A stretch of 64,000 nucleotides of DNA from Parietaria judaica (lineage: Eukaryota > Streptophyta > Magnoliopsida > Rosales > Urticaceae). The position numbers and the translations under genes were made by a program. Positions 37,701 through 50,567 of the stretch are shown here, piece after piece. Below the pieces are notes generated by a model. It did not search any database and had not been told where the DNA came from. It saw only the letters and a list, made by a program, of their open reading frames with translations. The stretch lies in contig OX940868.1 in NCBI GenBank assembly GCA_954871525.1, positions 18,781,056 to 18,845,055 on the forward strand, read 5' to 3'. Within the stretch, counting starts at the first letter, position 1. Each line of letters opens with the position of its first letter.

Positions 37701-40198
37701 CAACTCGCATTCTTTGCCATTTTCATCAACAAGTTTCTGAGGCAGGGTTTTGCGAATTGGACTGATTTCACTGCTACTCTTCTGTTAAAAATTTAACGGT
37801 TATAAGTTTGTAGAAATATCACTTTCACTTCTATGTTTTTTTGCCAGTTCATTAGCAGGTTTGAATTAAATATTCGATAAATTTAATAAATTAATTAAAC
37901 GGTTTGTTTTTATTCTACTTCCTGAGACCATTTGAGTTAGTGAGCATAATTAATTTTCTATATTTCACCAACGTTGCCAAATTTTAAGCAAATACCGCAG
38001 ACGCATACCTGTATTTTCGGAGATGGCACCGGAACTTTCTGAGATGGTGCTGGTAATACTGCAATTATTATAAATTATTTTAAAACATATACAAAAGAAG
38101 GTGAAATGCTATGTTATCAATATATATAAATGAAGAATTTCAAGAAAACCTTTCTTCGGCACATTATTATGCGCAATCCCACTGCTGCTGCTTACTTGTT
38201 GAGGTGCATGTGTAGATTTTTTAAAAATATCCTGCCAGCATTTAAGGAAAAAATAGTGGTTCAGCCGAATGCTTAAATTTAAGGTAATATAAGCCCTAAC
38301 TTCGACACTAAATAAAAGAAATTCATGAATCTATAAAATTTAATGAGTTTAGCCATTAAAAAAAAGCACATAGCCTCACTTAGTTGTAGCCTGTAGGAAT
38401 TAGTGAAAATCTTGGGTTTCACTCTTTTGAAATATATTAAGTGTAAGATGTTTGTCAGAAACAAAAATGTTGTGTAAATCCAAGGGGAAGATAATTACAT
38501 ACAAAGTGGGACCTGCCTCTCCGTTAAAAAAAGAAAAGGAAAAGAAGGTGAATTAAAAATGTACGAAGCTGATAACACAAGCAACTAAACCACTAAAATT
38601 CACTCTCTTGCAATTACTTAAAGTTTAAAACAATAGCAACGTCAATACTGAAAATTGTTTGATGTGATAGATTTTGAATATAACATGTATAAGACGGACC
38701 AAACTTGTGTTGAAGTGAATGAGTGGGACAGACACATTGACAAAAACATTATAAATGAACAATTATTTACCAAGAATACGGAAGTTACACCATCGTATAT
38801 CATGATTCCTATGAAGTGAACTGTCCTACCAGTATCAAGTATCAACACTATTAAACTTTTGACAGATTTGAAACTGAAGTCGATGGTTCCTCCCTCTACA
38901 AAAACCTATTCTACGGGTGAGTTCTACTTTCGGGCTTATATCTGTTGGTATTGGGTCACAAACAAGGACGGGTTCATATCAGTGACCTAGATTTCGTGCC
39001 CTAGATTTCCTAGGGCAAGAATAAGTTGAAATTACTAACACAAGGAAAGTCCCAAGAAGAAAGACAAGTTGCAATACACATCTATAATGTTCACAAGCTT
39101 TTTGACCGACAGACCTACAGCCAAGCTAATACTTACCTTGGTCCCTTCTAATATTAAAACTTGATTAAAATCTCCCATAATTGTTTTTAAAATAAGTACA
39201 TTTTATGCATTTTGCCCCCCTAAAAAACTCTTGTGTAGATTTGTAATCCTTGTTTCATCACTGCTTTTTGATTGGTTTAATTGGTAATCTAGGTGCTAGT
39301 TTCAAATGTCAACACTCTTGCTATCTAATCTAAGATCTATTGTTGGTTAACAATTAATTATAGATGAAGTAGCTACTGAAAGACCTAAAGCTCTAAGAAT
39401 TGCCACGTATCAAAAGATTCAATACATACAAATACTACCATGAAAAAACATCATATACACCAGTGCCTATATTCAATTGTAGAAAACATTTGACCATTGA
39501 CCACTAGAGCAGTAAGTAACAAACCTTGGGAAGATTTGGTGCCAATCTTCTCACGAGATCATCGACGTGCTGTGACTGATTCCCGCGAATAAGATCCAAC
39601 AATGAAAAATTACAAAGTCAGAAACTAATTTCTCAACACCCAAGTTCTCACATTGTACTAAATGGCAACAAAAACACCAAGCGAAATGCGTAACATACCT
39701 CAGATTGATCAGGTTTATCTACAATGCTCTCTCTATCGTAACCTCGAACTGTATTCTGAAACATGAACAAGGAGCAAACGCGAAAAAGATAAGCAAGAAT
39801 GCCAAAACCACAAACATTCGGAGTCATGTATACTTCCATTACTTACCGAGCCCGAGCTTTGATCAGACGCGAATCCTGCACAATAAACCAAGCAAAATTG
39901 TGTGATCAATCAAAAATCCGAGACCGGAGAAGCTTCGATCTGAGCCAAATCAAAGAGACCGTGACGGAGAAGCAGATCCAAGCCATAACAGCCGAGATCC
40001 GCCACCGAAAGAAACCACGAGAGAGAGTGAAGATCGAGTGAGAGTTTTACCAGGATTTTGGAAGCCATTGTGGAGGCCGAGAAGGAAGGCGAGAGGCACG
40101 AGCATCGAGAGAATCACCAGGCCGAGCACTCCGACCACCAGCCCGCGCCATCGCCGCTTCGTCGCCGGAGCCCCTCCCGCTCCGCCGCCATTCTTCAT
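34723..40198 (-). CDS. GAUT7: Galacturonosyltransferase 7 (GT8), 10 exons
   Basis: GAUT7 is the non-catalytic-type partner that anchors GAUT1 in the Golgi complex making pectic homogalacturonan. Exons, 5' to 3': 40198-40051, 39875-39847, 39755-39699, 39575-39525, 38231-38150, 38058-38009, 37781-37480, 36968-36611, 35992-35483 and 35001-34723. This gives 621 aa, close to the 619 I recall for Arabidopsis. A basic, Gly-rich cytosolic tip is followed by a membrane anchor at about 19-41 (ending SMLVPLAFLLGLHNGF), so it is type II. KYGSYCLWR and the stem region are typical of GAUT7. The GT8 DxD lies at 451-453 in LLDDDVVVQKDLSPLW, and LHYNGNMKPWLELG at 583-596 is the family C-terminal motif. The acceptor of exon 4 could also be 6 nt further in (39569). 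The end LSDCNV-SL matches the family. Catalytic residues look intact here although activity has not been shown for GAUT7 elsewhere. Confidence 0.95.
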
Positions 40199-41559
40199 CG
40201 CTCACTCCACTTTCGATCCCCAAATGTACTATATATGTATATGTATATGTGTATATATAGATTGAGCGTTATATGTATATATAAAAGGCAAAATAAAGGA
40301 GAATTAATGGCGAACCAAGAAAATCAGTTGGACATTATAGCCATTTCAACTGCTTTCTGGGCTCGAATTGAGTCGGTTCGAATGGAATCTGTGCGAAGAT
40401 TCAGGATTCGTTTGGGATTGTGAGAAAATTGTTGGTCTCAGATCCCAGTGGGTTCGATCTCTCTCCTCTCAGGCATTGGTCTCAGACAAAAAGGGAAAGG
40501 AGAGAGAGAGAGAGAGAGATTGGGTGTGTGATAAAGTTACCCGCGAAGTGAGGGAGGTTGTGTGAGATCCACTGCGTTTCATTGCCATTTGGAGCGAAAC
40601 GACAGGCTTCTCGTTTCTGGTATTTCGAGGGAAACGACAAGAGCATGTCTGCGTTTTCATTTCAAGCTATGCTTTTTTTTTTTTTTTTTTTATGGTAATC
40701 AGCAGTAAATAGTAAATACTCCCTAGATCTTGTATGTTTATACGGTTTCACTCTTGAATTTTAGTTTTTAACTATATCAATATATTAGAATATAAAAATG
40801 AACGATCAAAAGTGTTACAGAAAAATCCCAAAAAAATAGAAGAAATTATTAAAATACTCTTAAGAAATTATGTGATGTGCACAAATAAAGTTTCGTTATT
40901 TTTTTTTTTTTTTTACGTTTTACTTTCTTTTTATTTAATATTAATGTCGAAAAAAATAAATTTTAGAGAATATATTGCCCTTAACATGTGAAGCTCACAT
41001 GGCAATGTAACATGCTTTTATTTATTTATTTTCAAAACAAAAAGCATCATTTTTTTTTATCACTTTCTTGGTCGAATAAATAAGAACAAAAGCTACTTTT
41101 AAATATATTCGCTCACTAAATATGTGGAATTATCGGTGTTATTTTTTGGATAATTAAGAATTAAGAGTCTGAAAGAAGGAAAACAAAAACAAAACAAATA
41201 TATTTGCTAATGATGATATGATAAAGTTAATGTGTGATTATATCGTAAGCTATACGTAACAAAGTACTATAATTTAATAGAAACATATATTCTCAACTAA
41301 ACATAAACCACTGGAAAATAGCAGCAAAAGCCTCATATTTTGCATGTTTGTCGCGTATTGATTTTTTATTTTATTTTTGCCTTCAATTGCAAGAAAGCTA
41401 CCAAACTTATAAGATTAAAAAAACAAAAACAAATAGTTAAATATTATTTGAAGAAGCATTAGCATACTACCCATGTTACCCGATTTCGGGCCAGCCCCAT
41501 TCCGGACTGAAAACCAGCCCGTTTTTGCTAAGAACCGGACCGGGTGGTCCGTGTTTAGC
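40199..41559. other. Upstream flank of GAUT7 and intergenic DNA
   Basis: TATA-like runs lie at 40229-40260, 30-60 bp upstream of the GAUT7 ATG. A GA tract at about 40500-40520 and a T-run at 40671-40692 are simple repeats. No other gene is seen to 41560. Confidence 0.5.
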
Positions 41560-41877
41560 TTTTAGAAATAAAGAAAAACCCATGAAATGCCCAAAAACCA
41601 CCTGAGATTTAAGGGAATTGCCCATACATTCAAACAATTCATTTATGCCCATTTTAAAAATATTTTGGACCATATTAACCCTGATATTAATTATATTTAT
41701 TTATTTTCGTATTTATTATTTATTATATATTTTAATTTTCGAAATTAAATTAATTATCCTAAAATTTTGGTTGAAAAATTCCCCTATTAATTAGGTTATC
41801 ATTTAATTTTGTTATTTTGACCTAAAAATTAATAGATCTCTCTCTCATTCGCTCCCCTTCTCACACACACGTTCGTG

Positions 41878-41878
<1 letters not shown>

Positions 41879-41933
<55 letters not shown>
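41879..41933. repeat. CT microsatellite
   Basis: An uninterrupted CT tract of about 55 bp lies just before the GC-rich block of the Mutator-like element. Confidence 0.95.
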
Positions 41934-41936
<3 letters not shown>

Positions 41937-42194
41937 GGATTGACCACCATCGCCGGATTCGGGCGCGCTCGGCGACTTCGAGCGTGGCTTTGGCGACCGT
42001 CGGCGCGGCTGCCGAGGAGGCGACCGTGGCCCCCGTCGCGGTCGCCCTCCATCGCGCCTCCTTCCTCCGTCGCGGTCGCCTTCCGTCGCGCATCCTTCCT
42101 CCATCGCTCTCCGTCGCGGTCGCCCTCCGTCATTCTCCTTTTGTTCACCGTCTCTCGCTCGCCGGATCAAACACGGTAAGATTTTTTATTTTTG

Positions 42195-42620
42195 TAAATG
42201 GGTTTACACGATTTTTGATTGGTAATGTTTATTGGATTGGTAATATTTTTTGTAAATAGTTTTACCAAGTTTTGTAGATGTTTACGAATGTAAATCTGTT
42301 TACGGTAATGTTTATACAGTTTTGTAAATGATTTTTGTAAATGGTTATACAGTTTTATACAGTTAATGATTTTTGTAAATGGTTTTACAGTTTCATATTT
42401 GTAATTAAAATTTTGTATTTATAGTTACGAATTCGTAATTGTAGTTACAAAATTAACTTTGTAAATATTTTATACAGTTTCATTGTTACATTGAACTTTC
42501 GTAAATATATTTACAGTTTTATAACTACAGTTTTATTGAAATTTCGTAAATTTATTTACTGTAAATAAAGAATGGTAAATATAGTTACGTAAATATAATT
42601 ACAGATTCGTAAAATGCAGA
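42195..42620. repeat. GTAAAT/ATTTAC and GTAAC palindrome cluster
   Basis: Units such as GTAAATGGTTTTACAG, GTAATTGTAGTTACAAA and GTAAATATAATTACAG repeat irregularly. They share the GTAA..TTAC palindromic plan of the array at 1-2380 but with an AAAT core. Confidence 0.75.
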
Positions 42621-42960
42621 GAAATAATTTGAAATTTTATTTTTAAAATATTGATTAATAGGGATCAAAAAATAAAAAATAGGATTTGTTACAAATAGGG
42701 AAGAATAATTCGAGTAATATTTTTTTAATGTTAAAATAAGAAAGATTTATTTTAATTTATTTAGTCTGCTATATTTAAGGAAAATTTTTGTTTTCTAATT
42801 TTAATTAAATAAACGAAATTAAAATTAACTGAGTTAATTGGAAGGGCATATTAGTCCACATTTCAATTTGTTAATGGTTAAAATTACCATAATTAGAAAT
42901 GTGCATTTTTTTTAAACCTTGAGCCACAAATGGGCATTTCCCTCATTTACCCTAGAAATA

Positions 42961-43397
42961 ATTTGGAAGAAGCTATGACAATAGTAGAAAGTGTGATTAA
43001 TGGCCGACCCTTTGCTCACTACAAAGTTTCTTTACAATTTTATAACTATTCATTTATAAAACAGAAGAAAATAAATCCACTACAAATCATAGTCTTTAAA
43101 AAGAAAAAATACCAAAAAGATTATATACTCAAACTTAGAAAATAAAGATTTTCTCACCAAAAATTAATGGCAAGAAATAGTCAAATATTGTTTTTAAAGA
43201 AATGGCCTATTTTTTTGCTCACTACAACTTTTTTTTTATACACTTTACAAACTTTTCCAAATCTTTACCTTCAATAGCAAGAAAAGTCACTACAAGCATT
43301 GCTTCATGCACGAATCTTTACCCCCAAAAAACAATTAACAAAGAAACCCCTCCAAAAAATAAATTTGCATATACCCCCCAAAAAGACCCAAAACCCT
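42961..43397. other. Short AT-rich spacer, 3' flank of the receptor kinase gene
   Basis: No gene is seen. Short open frames are low-complexity. The 3' untranslated region of the receptor kinase probably lies at the right end. Confidence 0.5.
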
Positions 43398-46300
43398 TCA
43401 CTTGGGCTCAATCTTCCCCGAGTTTAGTGCGTATCCGCCGCTGTAATCGAAGGAGCCGCTGTCGAAAGCTTCCTTCTTCGGCAAGGCATTGTTGAGGTAC
43501 GGGTGCTTTGGGACACCATTCGACGACACGAAATCTGTCGCGGAAGAGGACGCCGACGTGTTGTTGGTGTTGATCCCTTCGTTCTGCAGCATCGTCTCGA
43601 GCAGCTTCACGATCTCGCTCATCGATGGGCGTTCGCTGGCCGACTCCGCGACGCACTGCAACGCGAGCTCGAGGAACCGCCGGAACCCTGCGAGGTTCGG
43701 CGTGTTTCTTATAGCGGGGTCCATCATTTCGCGCAGGCCAAAGTAGGTCTCCTCGTTCCCGTTCATTGCAGTTCGCACTTCGCGCACAATGTACTTGCCT
43801 TTCTCTATGGGCTGCCGCGACGTTATGAGCTCGAGCATGACGACGCCGAAGCTGTACACGTCGCTCTTGTCGGTCAGTTGCTGCGTCATGTAGTATTCGG
43901 GGTCCAGATAGCCCTGCGGACAGAAACGGCACGTAAAAATTAGTGTCTCGGTTTTTGTTTTTTTTTTACTATCCCCGTCACGTCTGAATGTTCAGATTAT
44001 GAAAAATTGAACACCGGTTATATGTTAAAAACTGGTTACATTCGGTTACCGGTCTTCGGCGTGAAACCGTAACGCCTACGTCTCTCACGAAAAAACAAAG
44101 ATTCAAAGCGGACAGTATCATACTAAAACGACACTCACCAGGGTGCCTTTAACTTGCGTTGAGACGTGTCCTTTAGCGCTGTCCGAGACAAGCTTAGACA
44201 AGCCGAAATCTGCGACCTTCGCTCCCAAATTCTCGTCCAACAAAATATTTGTCGACTTGACGTCTCTGTGAATGATCGGTGGGTTCGCCAGTTCGTGCAG
44301 ATAAGCCAGCCCTCTCGCTGACCCCAGAGCGATCCGAAGCCGTCTCTTCCAGTCGAGCGGAATCCCGGATTTCCCTGTTGTCCGCATCCCGTGATATGTT
44401 AAGATTACTACGTCATCGAAAATTCCATATATACATAAGTTACAAATATGATCTCGCGATCGCCATACCTGACAAGCTGTCTCTCATTGTCCCGTTAGGC
44501 ATGAACTCGTACACCAACATTTGTTCTCCTTGCTCGAAGCAGAATCCGACGAGGCCGACGAGATTCTTGTGATGGACTCGAGAGAGGAGCTCGATCTCGG
44601 TCTTGAACTCGTGCCCGCCCTGCATCGATCCTTGCTGAGCTCGTTTAATGGCGACTACTTGCCCTTCCGGTAGCATTCCCCGGTATACCTATAAAATTTT
44701 CATATGTGAAACTAGTTAATATCAGAAAATTGAAGTTTAACACACAAAAACGGTGACCAAAGACGGGATTTTCACCTTGCCATAGCCTCCAGATCCGATC
44801 TCGTTGCTGTCGGAGAAATTGTTTGTGCATTTTCGAAGTTCGTCGTACGAAAACCATCTTGCTCCCTTGAGCTGTGGAGGACCTTCGTTGTCAATTCCAC
44901 CCGGTGCCCAAGAAGCTGAAACACAGAGAAGATAATGCAAAAAAAATTGTTGTAAATAAGTGTAATTAGTCTAAGTTAATTACTGTTCATAGCTTTAGGT
45001 TGTATAAAGCACTTTACCATTCAATGAAATGACACAACTTCAAAACCCTAAAACTACAAAAATTTAGATCTAAAACAGCTTATAGCTACTATTTATATGA
45101 GATGTACCCAATTTTAGACAAAATTAGCGATCATGTACACAAGTTGCATTTGTAAAGGTTAAAGTCCCCAAGCTGTGTAAAAGTGTAGGGCTTGTGTTTT
45201 CCGTCTTTACTCCAATTAGTTTCTAGTGATGTGCCATTGTATCCTCATTTAGAGTGTATCCACATAATAAAAGGCGTGTAATAAAATGTGGTAAATGAGA
45301 TTACAAGGACACGTCACTATAAACTAATGAGAAAGACATAATTTTGACGGAAACACAAAACCTTACAGTTTTATGTGCTTGGGTAGTTCGGCCTTTATAA
45401 ATGGAGCTTGGGTACATGACCGATAATTTTGATTCAAATTATATATAATTTATTATCAATTAATCATAGCATTATATTAGTTGTTTTTTAATAATTTCAT
45501 TTGACTAAAAACTAAACATTGTTTTGCCATATAGGAAATGTGTGTTCCTTACCGAAGGGTCTGCTCAATCCCACGGCCTTTTCAGCACGTTTCTTTTGGC
45601 GCACGGCATAAACTGCCACGCCAATGAGCACAAGAACCAGCAACGAACACCCCACGGCAATCCCGGCAATCACTCCCGTGCTGATATTCGTTCCACCGCT
45701 CTCTCCTGCCATAAGTAACATTGCCATTTCTCTCGTCAGATCTCACAAAATTCGCACAAACGACACAATACAAACTTCCCCGAAACATTTGAAGTTAAGA
45801 GTGGAAGTTTAGCTCTGAAGTCCAGTTTTGACCTCCGGCCCGTAAACAGTATTTTATATCAAATCCAGGAACTGGGAATGGCCCGAGATAAACAACCCCT
45901 TCCCAATTCTCGATTTGCAGTCCAGTTCTAGTTTATAATTGATTTATTATAATTTTAGGTTGTAGAGTTTGATTTTAGCCTTATTTGGTTCCGATGCGCT
46001 TCCGGTTCGAAAACCTGACTCTTTTGTCGAAAAGCCGAGAATCAAGACTGGGCTGAGGAATAAAAAAAAGGAAAGAAAGAAAAAGAAGGCCCGGCTCCCA
46101 GTTTTTCTGAGGAATAAAAAACCTGACAGGACTGGTTTCGACCATGTCACGCTTACATGCCGGTTCTTAAAACAATGGTCCGGCCTGAAAACTGAAACTG
46201 GCCCGCGAAACCACGAAAAACACGGTAAGTGAATCCCTCACCTTCAAAGGTATAAGGAGCTGCAATGAAGTAGTAGGGCCCAAATTTCTCAGGCGGCTTG

Positions 46301-49300
46301 TAGGTTTGATTGGTCAACTCAAACCCCATCCTCTGAATCGTTGACCGGTTGAAGTACTCCCCGTCCGACGGGAAGAGCCCCAATTGCACCTGCAGATAGT
46401 CGTCGATGTTGAAGAACGGGTTCTGAAGCGACACCGATCCCTGAGCGAGGCCGAGCTTCGTCCACAGGCTCGACTCCAGCTCATGGAAGAGATCAGCATT
46501 GGACAATTCCCTGAAAGAAGGAGCTCTGAAGAACAGGGTCCCTTGGTACGGGTATTGGCATTCGCAGCTCTGCGGATTCAGGCTTTTTCCCCCAGGGCAG
46601 AGTATGGCTCTGCAACTGGCCAGGCTCGTCGAGTACGCCTGCGAGCCTCGCTGCTGAAGCTGGCAGTACTCGCTGGACGAGATTCCGGTCGTTTCGCAGA
46701 CTGGATTTCCGATGAGTCTGCAGAGGTAAACACCGTTTAGTTGTGATTCACAGTTTATCATTCATGGAAAGCAAAATTAGTGCACGGAATCGCTCACATT
46801 AAGGGGTTCTTGTAATCGGAGCCGAGCGTCACGGACTCAATGTCGTTGTTTTCCAAGTCGACGAGCTGAAGAACCGGGCTTATGTCGGTTCCCATGTTCA
46901 GCGTGCCGTTGACTTGGTTGTTCCTCAGCTTCCTGTCAAGAATAATGAGGTGAATTGAGCATACACTATCATATTTACATTTTTGAAGTTAACAAGAAGA
47001 ATTCGATTCGAGTATCGGAACTTACACTTGCTGCAGCTGAGGAAAGCCGAAGAGAGCCTGAGGCAGAACCCCTTTGATCGGTCCGTATTCCACGACCCTG
47101 GTTTCACGTTGAGAGAAGATCTTGAGCATCGAATTTGAAGTAATTCAGAGACGGTTTCAGATCAGGACGGTTGATGACTTACAGAGTTGTGAGTGATTTC
47201 AGGTCTAGGAGCCAAGAAGGCGGTTCCGTCGCGTCAAACGAGTTGTTACTCAGGTCCCTGAAGATGAAAAAGAATATTCATTCAGTGTAAATTTAGAAAG
47301 ACAAAAGATTGAACGAGCGAAAACCATGAATAACCGAAATATTTGGGTTTTTGCTTTCACAAAACACCATCTATTCGGGATTTGAAACCCGTTTCGGAAT
47401 TGATATTTAGTTCATACAGCTGATACCCGGTTCCGGTTTTCATGGATGAATTGAGTCGCTCTACTTACAGATAATTGAGGTTATTCATTCCGCTAAAGTC
47501 CGGAAAAGGTCCTGACAAATTGTTGTGTGCAAAGTGCCTGCGGGAAAACATTCAAGTATCAAATGATCGATACGAGCCGGATATTATTAAGCGGAGAAAA
47601 GAAGTTATCTAAAGAATACTTACATTTCATTGACATTAGTAAGGTTGTTGAGATTCGACGGGAGATCCCCTGAGAAAGTGTTTCTATCAAGCCGTCTGTT
47701 GAAAATTCCATAGTTTAAGGTCAATTATGAGTTTATATAGGAGGATGAATTAAATAAGGTAATTGATAAGAGATGAGAGTGAAGGTGGATTTTACTCACA
47801 GAACTTCGAGAGTCTTAACAAGCCCCAATGTTGACGGGATAGGCCCGGTTAGTTCATTACCATCAAACAGCCTGTTTACGCAACAATCTTATGAGTTCAT
47901 ATGAACCCGAGAAGAACGATATAACAAGTGATGATGGCAACTTACACGTGTATTAGTATCATCCCGGAGCTAAAAAGCTTGGCCGGAATGCTTCCCGAAA
48001 GCCGGTTCTTGTTGAAATGGCTGCATTTGTAGAATATTCATATTTTGGCCGAATGAAAGTTTTTATAGGGGTGAAAACCGGTTCGTTTTAGTTCGCATTT
48101 GACCATTTAAGAATTTCGGTTAAGTTATTTTTCAGTTACTGATTGATTAACCGCCTTAAAAGTTCAGCTCCGGTTATTAAAAACCGTTTTTTCCTTAAAT
48201 ATGTGACGACCAAAAACCATATTTTGGAACTATGAGTACTCACAAGTGCTTAGCCTTCAAAAGGAGGTCTAATCCCGGCTGAGTCGAGCTCGAAACGGGG
48301 ATTTGCCCGGTCAACTGGTTATCAGCCAAATCAAGCCAGTAGACATTGGAGAGCTTGCCAAGTGAAGGCGGTATGCTTCCCGTGAGGTTATTCGTGTTCA
48401 GCGCTCTGTCAAAGAAACGCAACAAAGTTCAGTACTCTCTTTCAATAAAGCACTCGAATCTAGGGACGTTCATCACGGATTTACTTACAAGAAAGAGAGC
48501 TCTGCGAGATTCCCCAGCTCCTCGGGAATTTTACCGCTGAAGCGGCAATTTGCTAGGATTCTGAAATGACGAGAACAAGCACCATTTTAAAACATGTTCC
48601 GGAAACATTGATTCAAGATGTAAATGGTTAGTGAAGATTTTCTTACAAGATATTCAAGTTTTTCAGGTCACCCAACCGAGGAGACAACGGGCCTGTGAGG
48701 TCTCTGTTATTGGACAAATCCCTGCAACAACATTGCAAGTTCGATCATCGACATTGGGTGAAATGGTATTCGGTTCCAATCTTTGTAGCATTTTCAAACT
48801 CGTTTCAGTTTATGGCATGGAATGAAAACCGTTGCCTAAACTGTTACTGGTTTGCAACTCGGTTACAGGGTATTTGGCCACCGAAACCGGATTTTCTGTT
48901 TTCCGTTTTAAAACTCACTAGAAACATTCCAATTACATCAAGACCAAGCAGAGAAAATCAAGATTAGCAATATATTCCGGTTTAAAACTCACAAAGAAGT
49001 CAACGCGGAGAGGCTTCCGATATCTCCTTCGAGCTTCCCTTTGAGATTCATGCTTGACAATCCCCTGCAAGGTGTGACATTGCAATGAAATATAAGGATC
49101 ATATTGTATAATTCATACAACTTTTCCTCAAAAGAGTTATATTTTGGAAAAGTGATTACAAAGCTGTCACTCTTTGGCCTCTGCAAGTGACTCCTTCCCA
49201 GTTCTGCCCGCACGGATCGTTCGATTTTTCCCAGCTCGGTGGTAAGTTTTCCCAAGCTTGCTTCAAAGAACTGAGCGCCGCAACTGGAAACAAAGGGAAT

Positions 49301-50224
49301 CAAACGGTCAAATTCAACGATGAACACGACATTTGCTAGAAATCCCAAAATTGTTAAGAGCTGCTTAAACAAGGATGTGAAATATGTGATCTTGTACAAA
49401 CCTTCCTTGATTTACAAACAATGAGAGATTATATTGTCTAAATATACATTCTTGGTAGATTTTATATTATCCCATTGTAATATATATAATTAATCTAGTC
49501 TTTATGTGTGGGATTTTTTTTATCGCCATTATTCAATAACATTATTTCTAATGATAAATCAAAGTGAAAATTTTGTTTAGAAAGCAAATTGAATTATATG
49601 GTAGAAGCCTCAAGATGTTGACCAAGTCAAAGTGCCAATTTATGTTTTTCTTTTTTGTTCTTCTTTTGTTACCATTTCTCAAATAAGTTTCCAAATATAA
49701 AAAATTACCAATACTTTATTTGATATATATTTTTTTACATATAATAAAAAACTAAAACGGCCTTTTCTAACGCGACTGAACATATAAACTAAAAAGCATA
49801 AATCCTTTTTTCTTTTAAGAAAATCTCCAATCTCATATCGAATGTTTACATTATCCAAATTAAATAGATCTCCAATTTCAAATATATATTCTAAAAATAT
49901 AAAAATACACTATGCATAGAAACAAACTCCCTAGTATATATAAACCCTCTTAACTTCAATAAAATACATTTTGACGAATAATTCAACCGAGTTTTACATT
50001 GTTGACACCCAATAAAGAAAAAGAAAATCCAATTCTACTATAGTATGTAACATAATAAATAATAAAAACTCATATGAATTTCAATTAATCAATAACTAGA
50101 AGTTATATAAGAAAGAGAGATGAACAATGGAAATCTCACCGTCTGTTGGATCGGTCGCGGAGGCAGCGAAGTGAAGCCATGCACAGAGCAAAGCCAAGCA
50201 GAGCTCGAGCTTCGAAGCTCCCAT
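43398..50224 (-). CDS. VRLK1: LRR receptor kinase, subfamily VIII-1 (At1g79620/VRLK1-like)
   Basis: A plasma-membrane receptor with extracellular LRRs and a cytosolic Ser/Thr kinase. Nineteen exons, 5' to 3': 50224-50140, 49283-49160, 49064-48993, 48721-48647, 48560-48489, 48405-48244, 48020-47946, 47871-47800, 47695-47624, 47537-47469, 47257-47183, 47097-47026, 46932-46798, 46717-46242, 45705-45553, 44915-44776, 44688-44469, 44374-44139 and 43913-43398, giving 966 aa. Many LRR exons are 69-75 nt with the same phase, one repeat each. A signal peptide lies at 1-24; an LRR cap has [13 protein letters not shown]; a juxtamembrane Cys-rich domain follows; the membrane span is at about 556-580. The kinase has GSGGYG at about 637, Lys658 in [12 protein letters not shown] Asp754, DFG Asp772 and the tail [17 protein letters not shown]. 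It closely follows my memory of At1g79620; HPCA1, the peroxide sensor, is a paralogue. The ligand is unknown. Confidence 0.93.
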
Positions 50225-50567
50225 GGCGCTTGCAGTATGATACGTGACAGAGAGAGATTAATATATTGCTAAATAAAACAAAACTGGCTTTTCTAAGCAG
50301 AACCCACGATCATAATCTTCCTGAGGCAGGGAAAGGTAAGAGCATTTTTGATGTGATCTTCTTCTGACCCAGAGAAAGTTCTCTCCTTTGACACTCTGTT
50401 TGTTTGATGGGAAAAGGAAGAGAGAGAGAGAGGTTGTTAGAGAGAGAGACAAGCTTTGGCTTAGTCTTTGGCTTGTTTGTTTTAAATGAAATGATTTTAC
50501 CTTGTCTTGTAAGCCAATTTAGCGCTTATTTTATTTAAGTATAATTTTATTTATGGGATATGTTCGG
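50225..50567. other. Promoter and leader region of the receptor kinase gene
   Basis: GA tracts at about 50420-50450 and pyrimidine-rich minus-strand sequence are consistent with a plant 5' leader. No other gene is present. Confidence 0.45.

Larger units (their letters stand above)
41560..42960. mobile_element. Second Mutator-like element, approximate ends
   Basis: The left flank (GAATTGCCCATACATTC ... TATGCCCATTTTAA ... CATATTAACCCT) is matched, inverted, on the right by GGGCATATTAGTCC, TGTGCATTTTTTTTAAACC and ATGGGCATTTCCCTC. These are diverged TIRs of more than 100 bp. The interior has a CT tract, a GC-rich block at 41935-42175 with tandem CGTCGCGGTCGCC units, a GTAAGATTTT donor-like junction at about 42176, then GTAAAT..TTTAC palindromes. 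This layout mirrors the element at 2985-4300. The exact ends and target duplication are not resolved. Confidence 0.5.
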
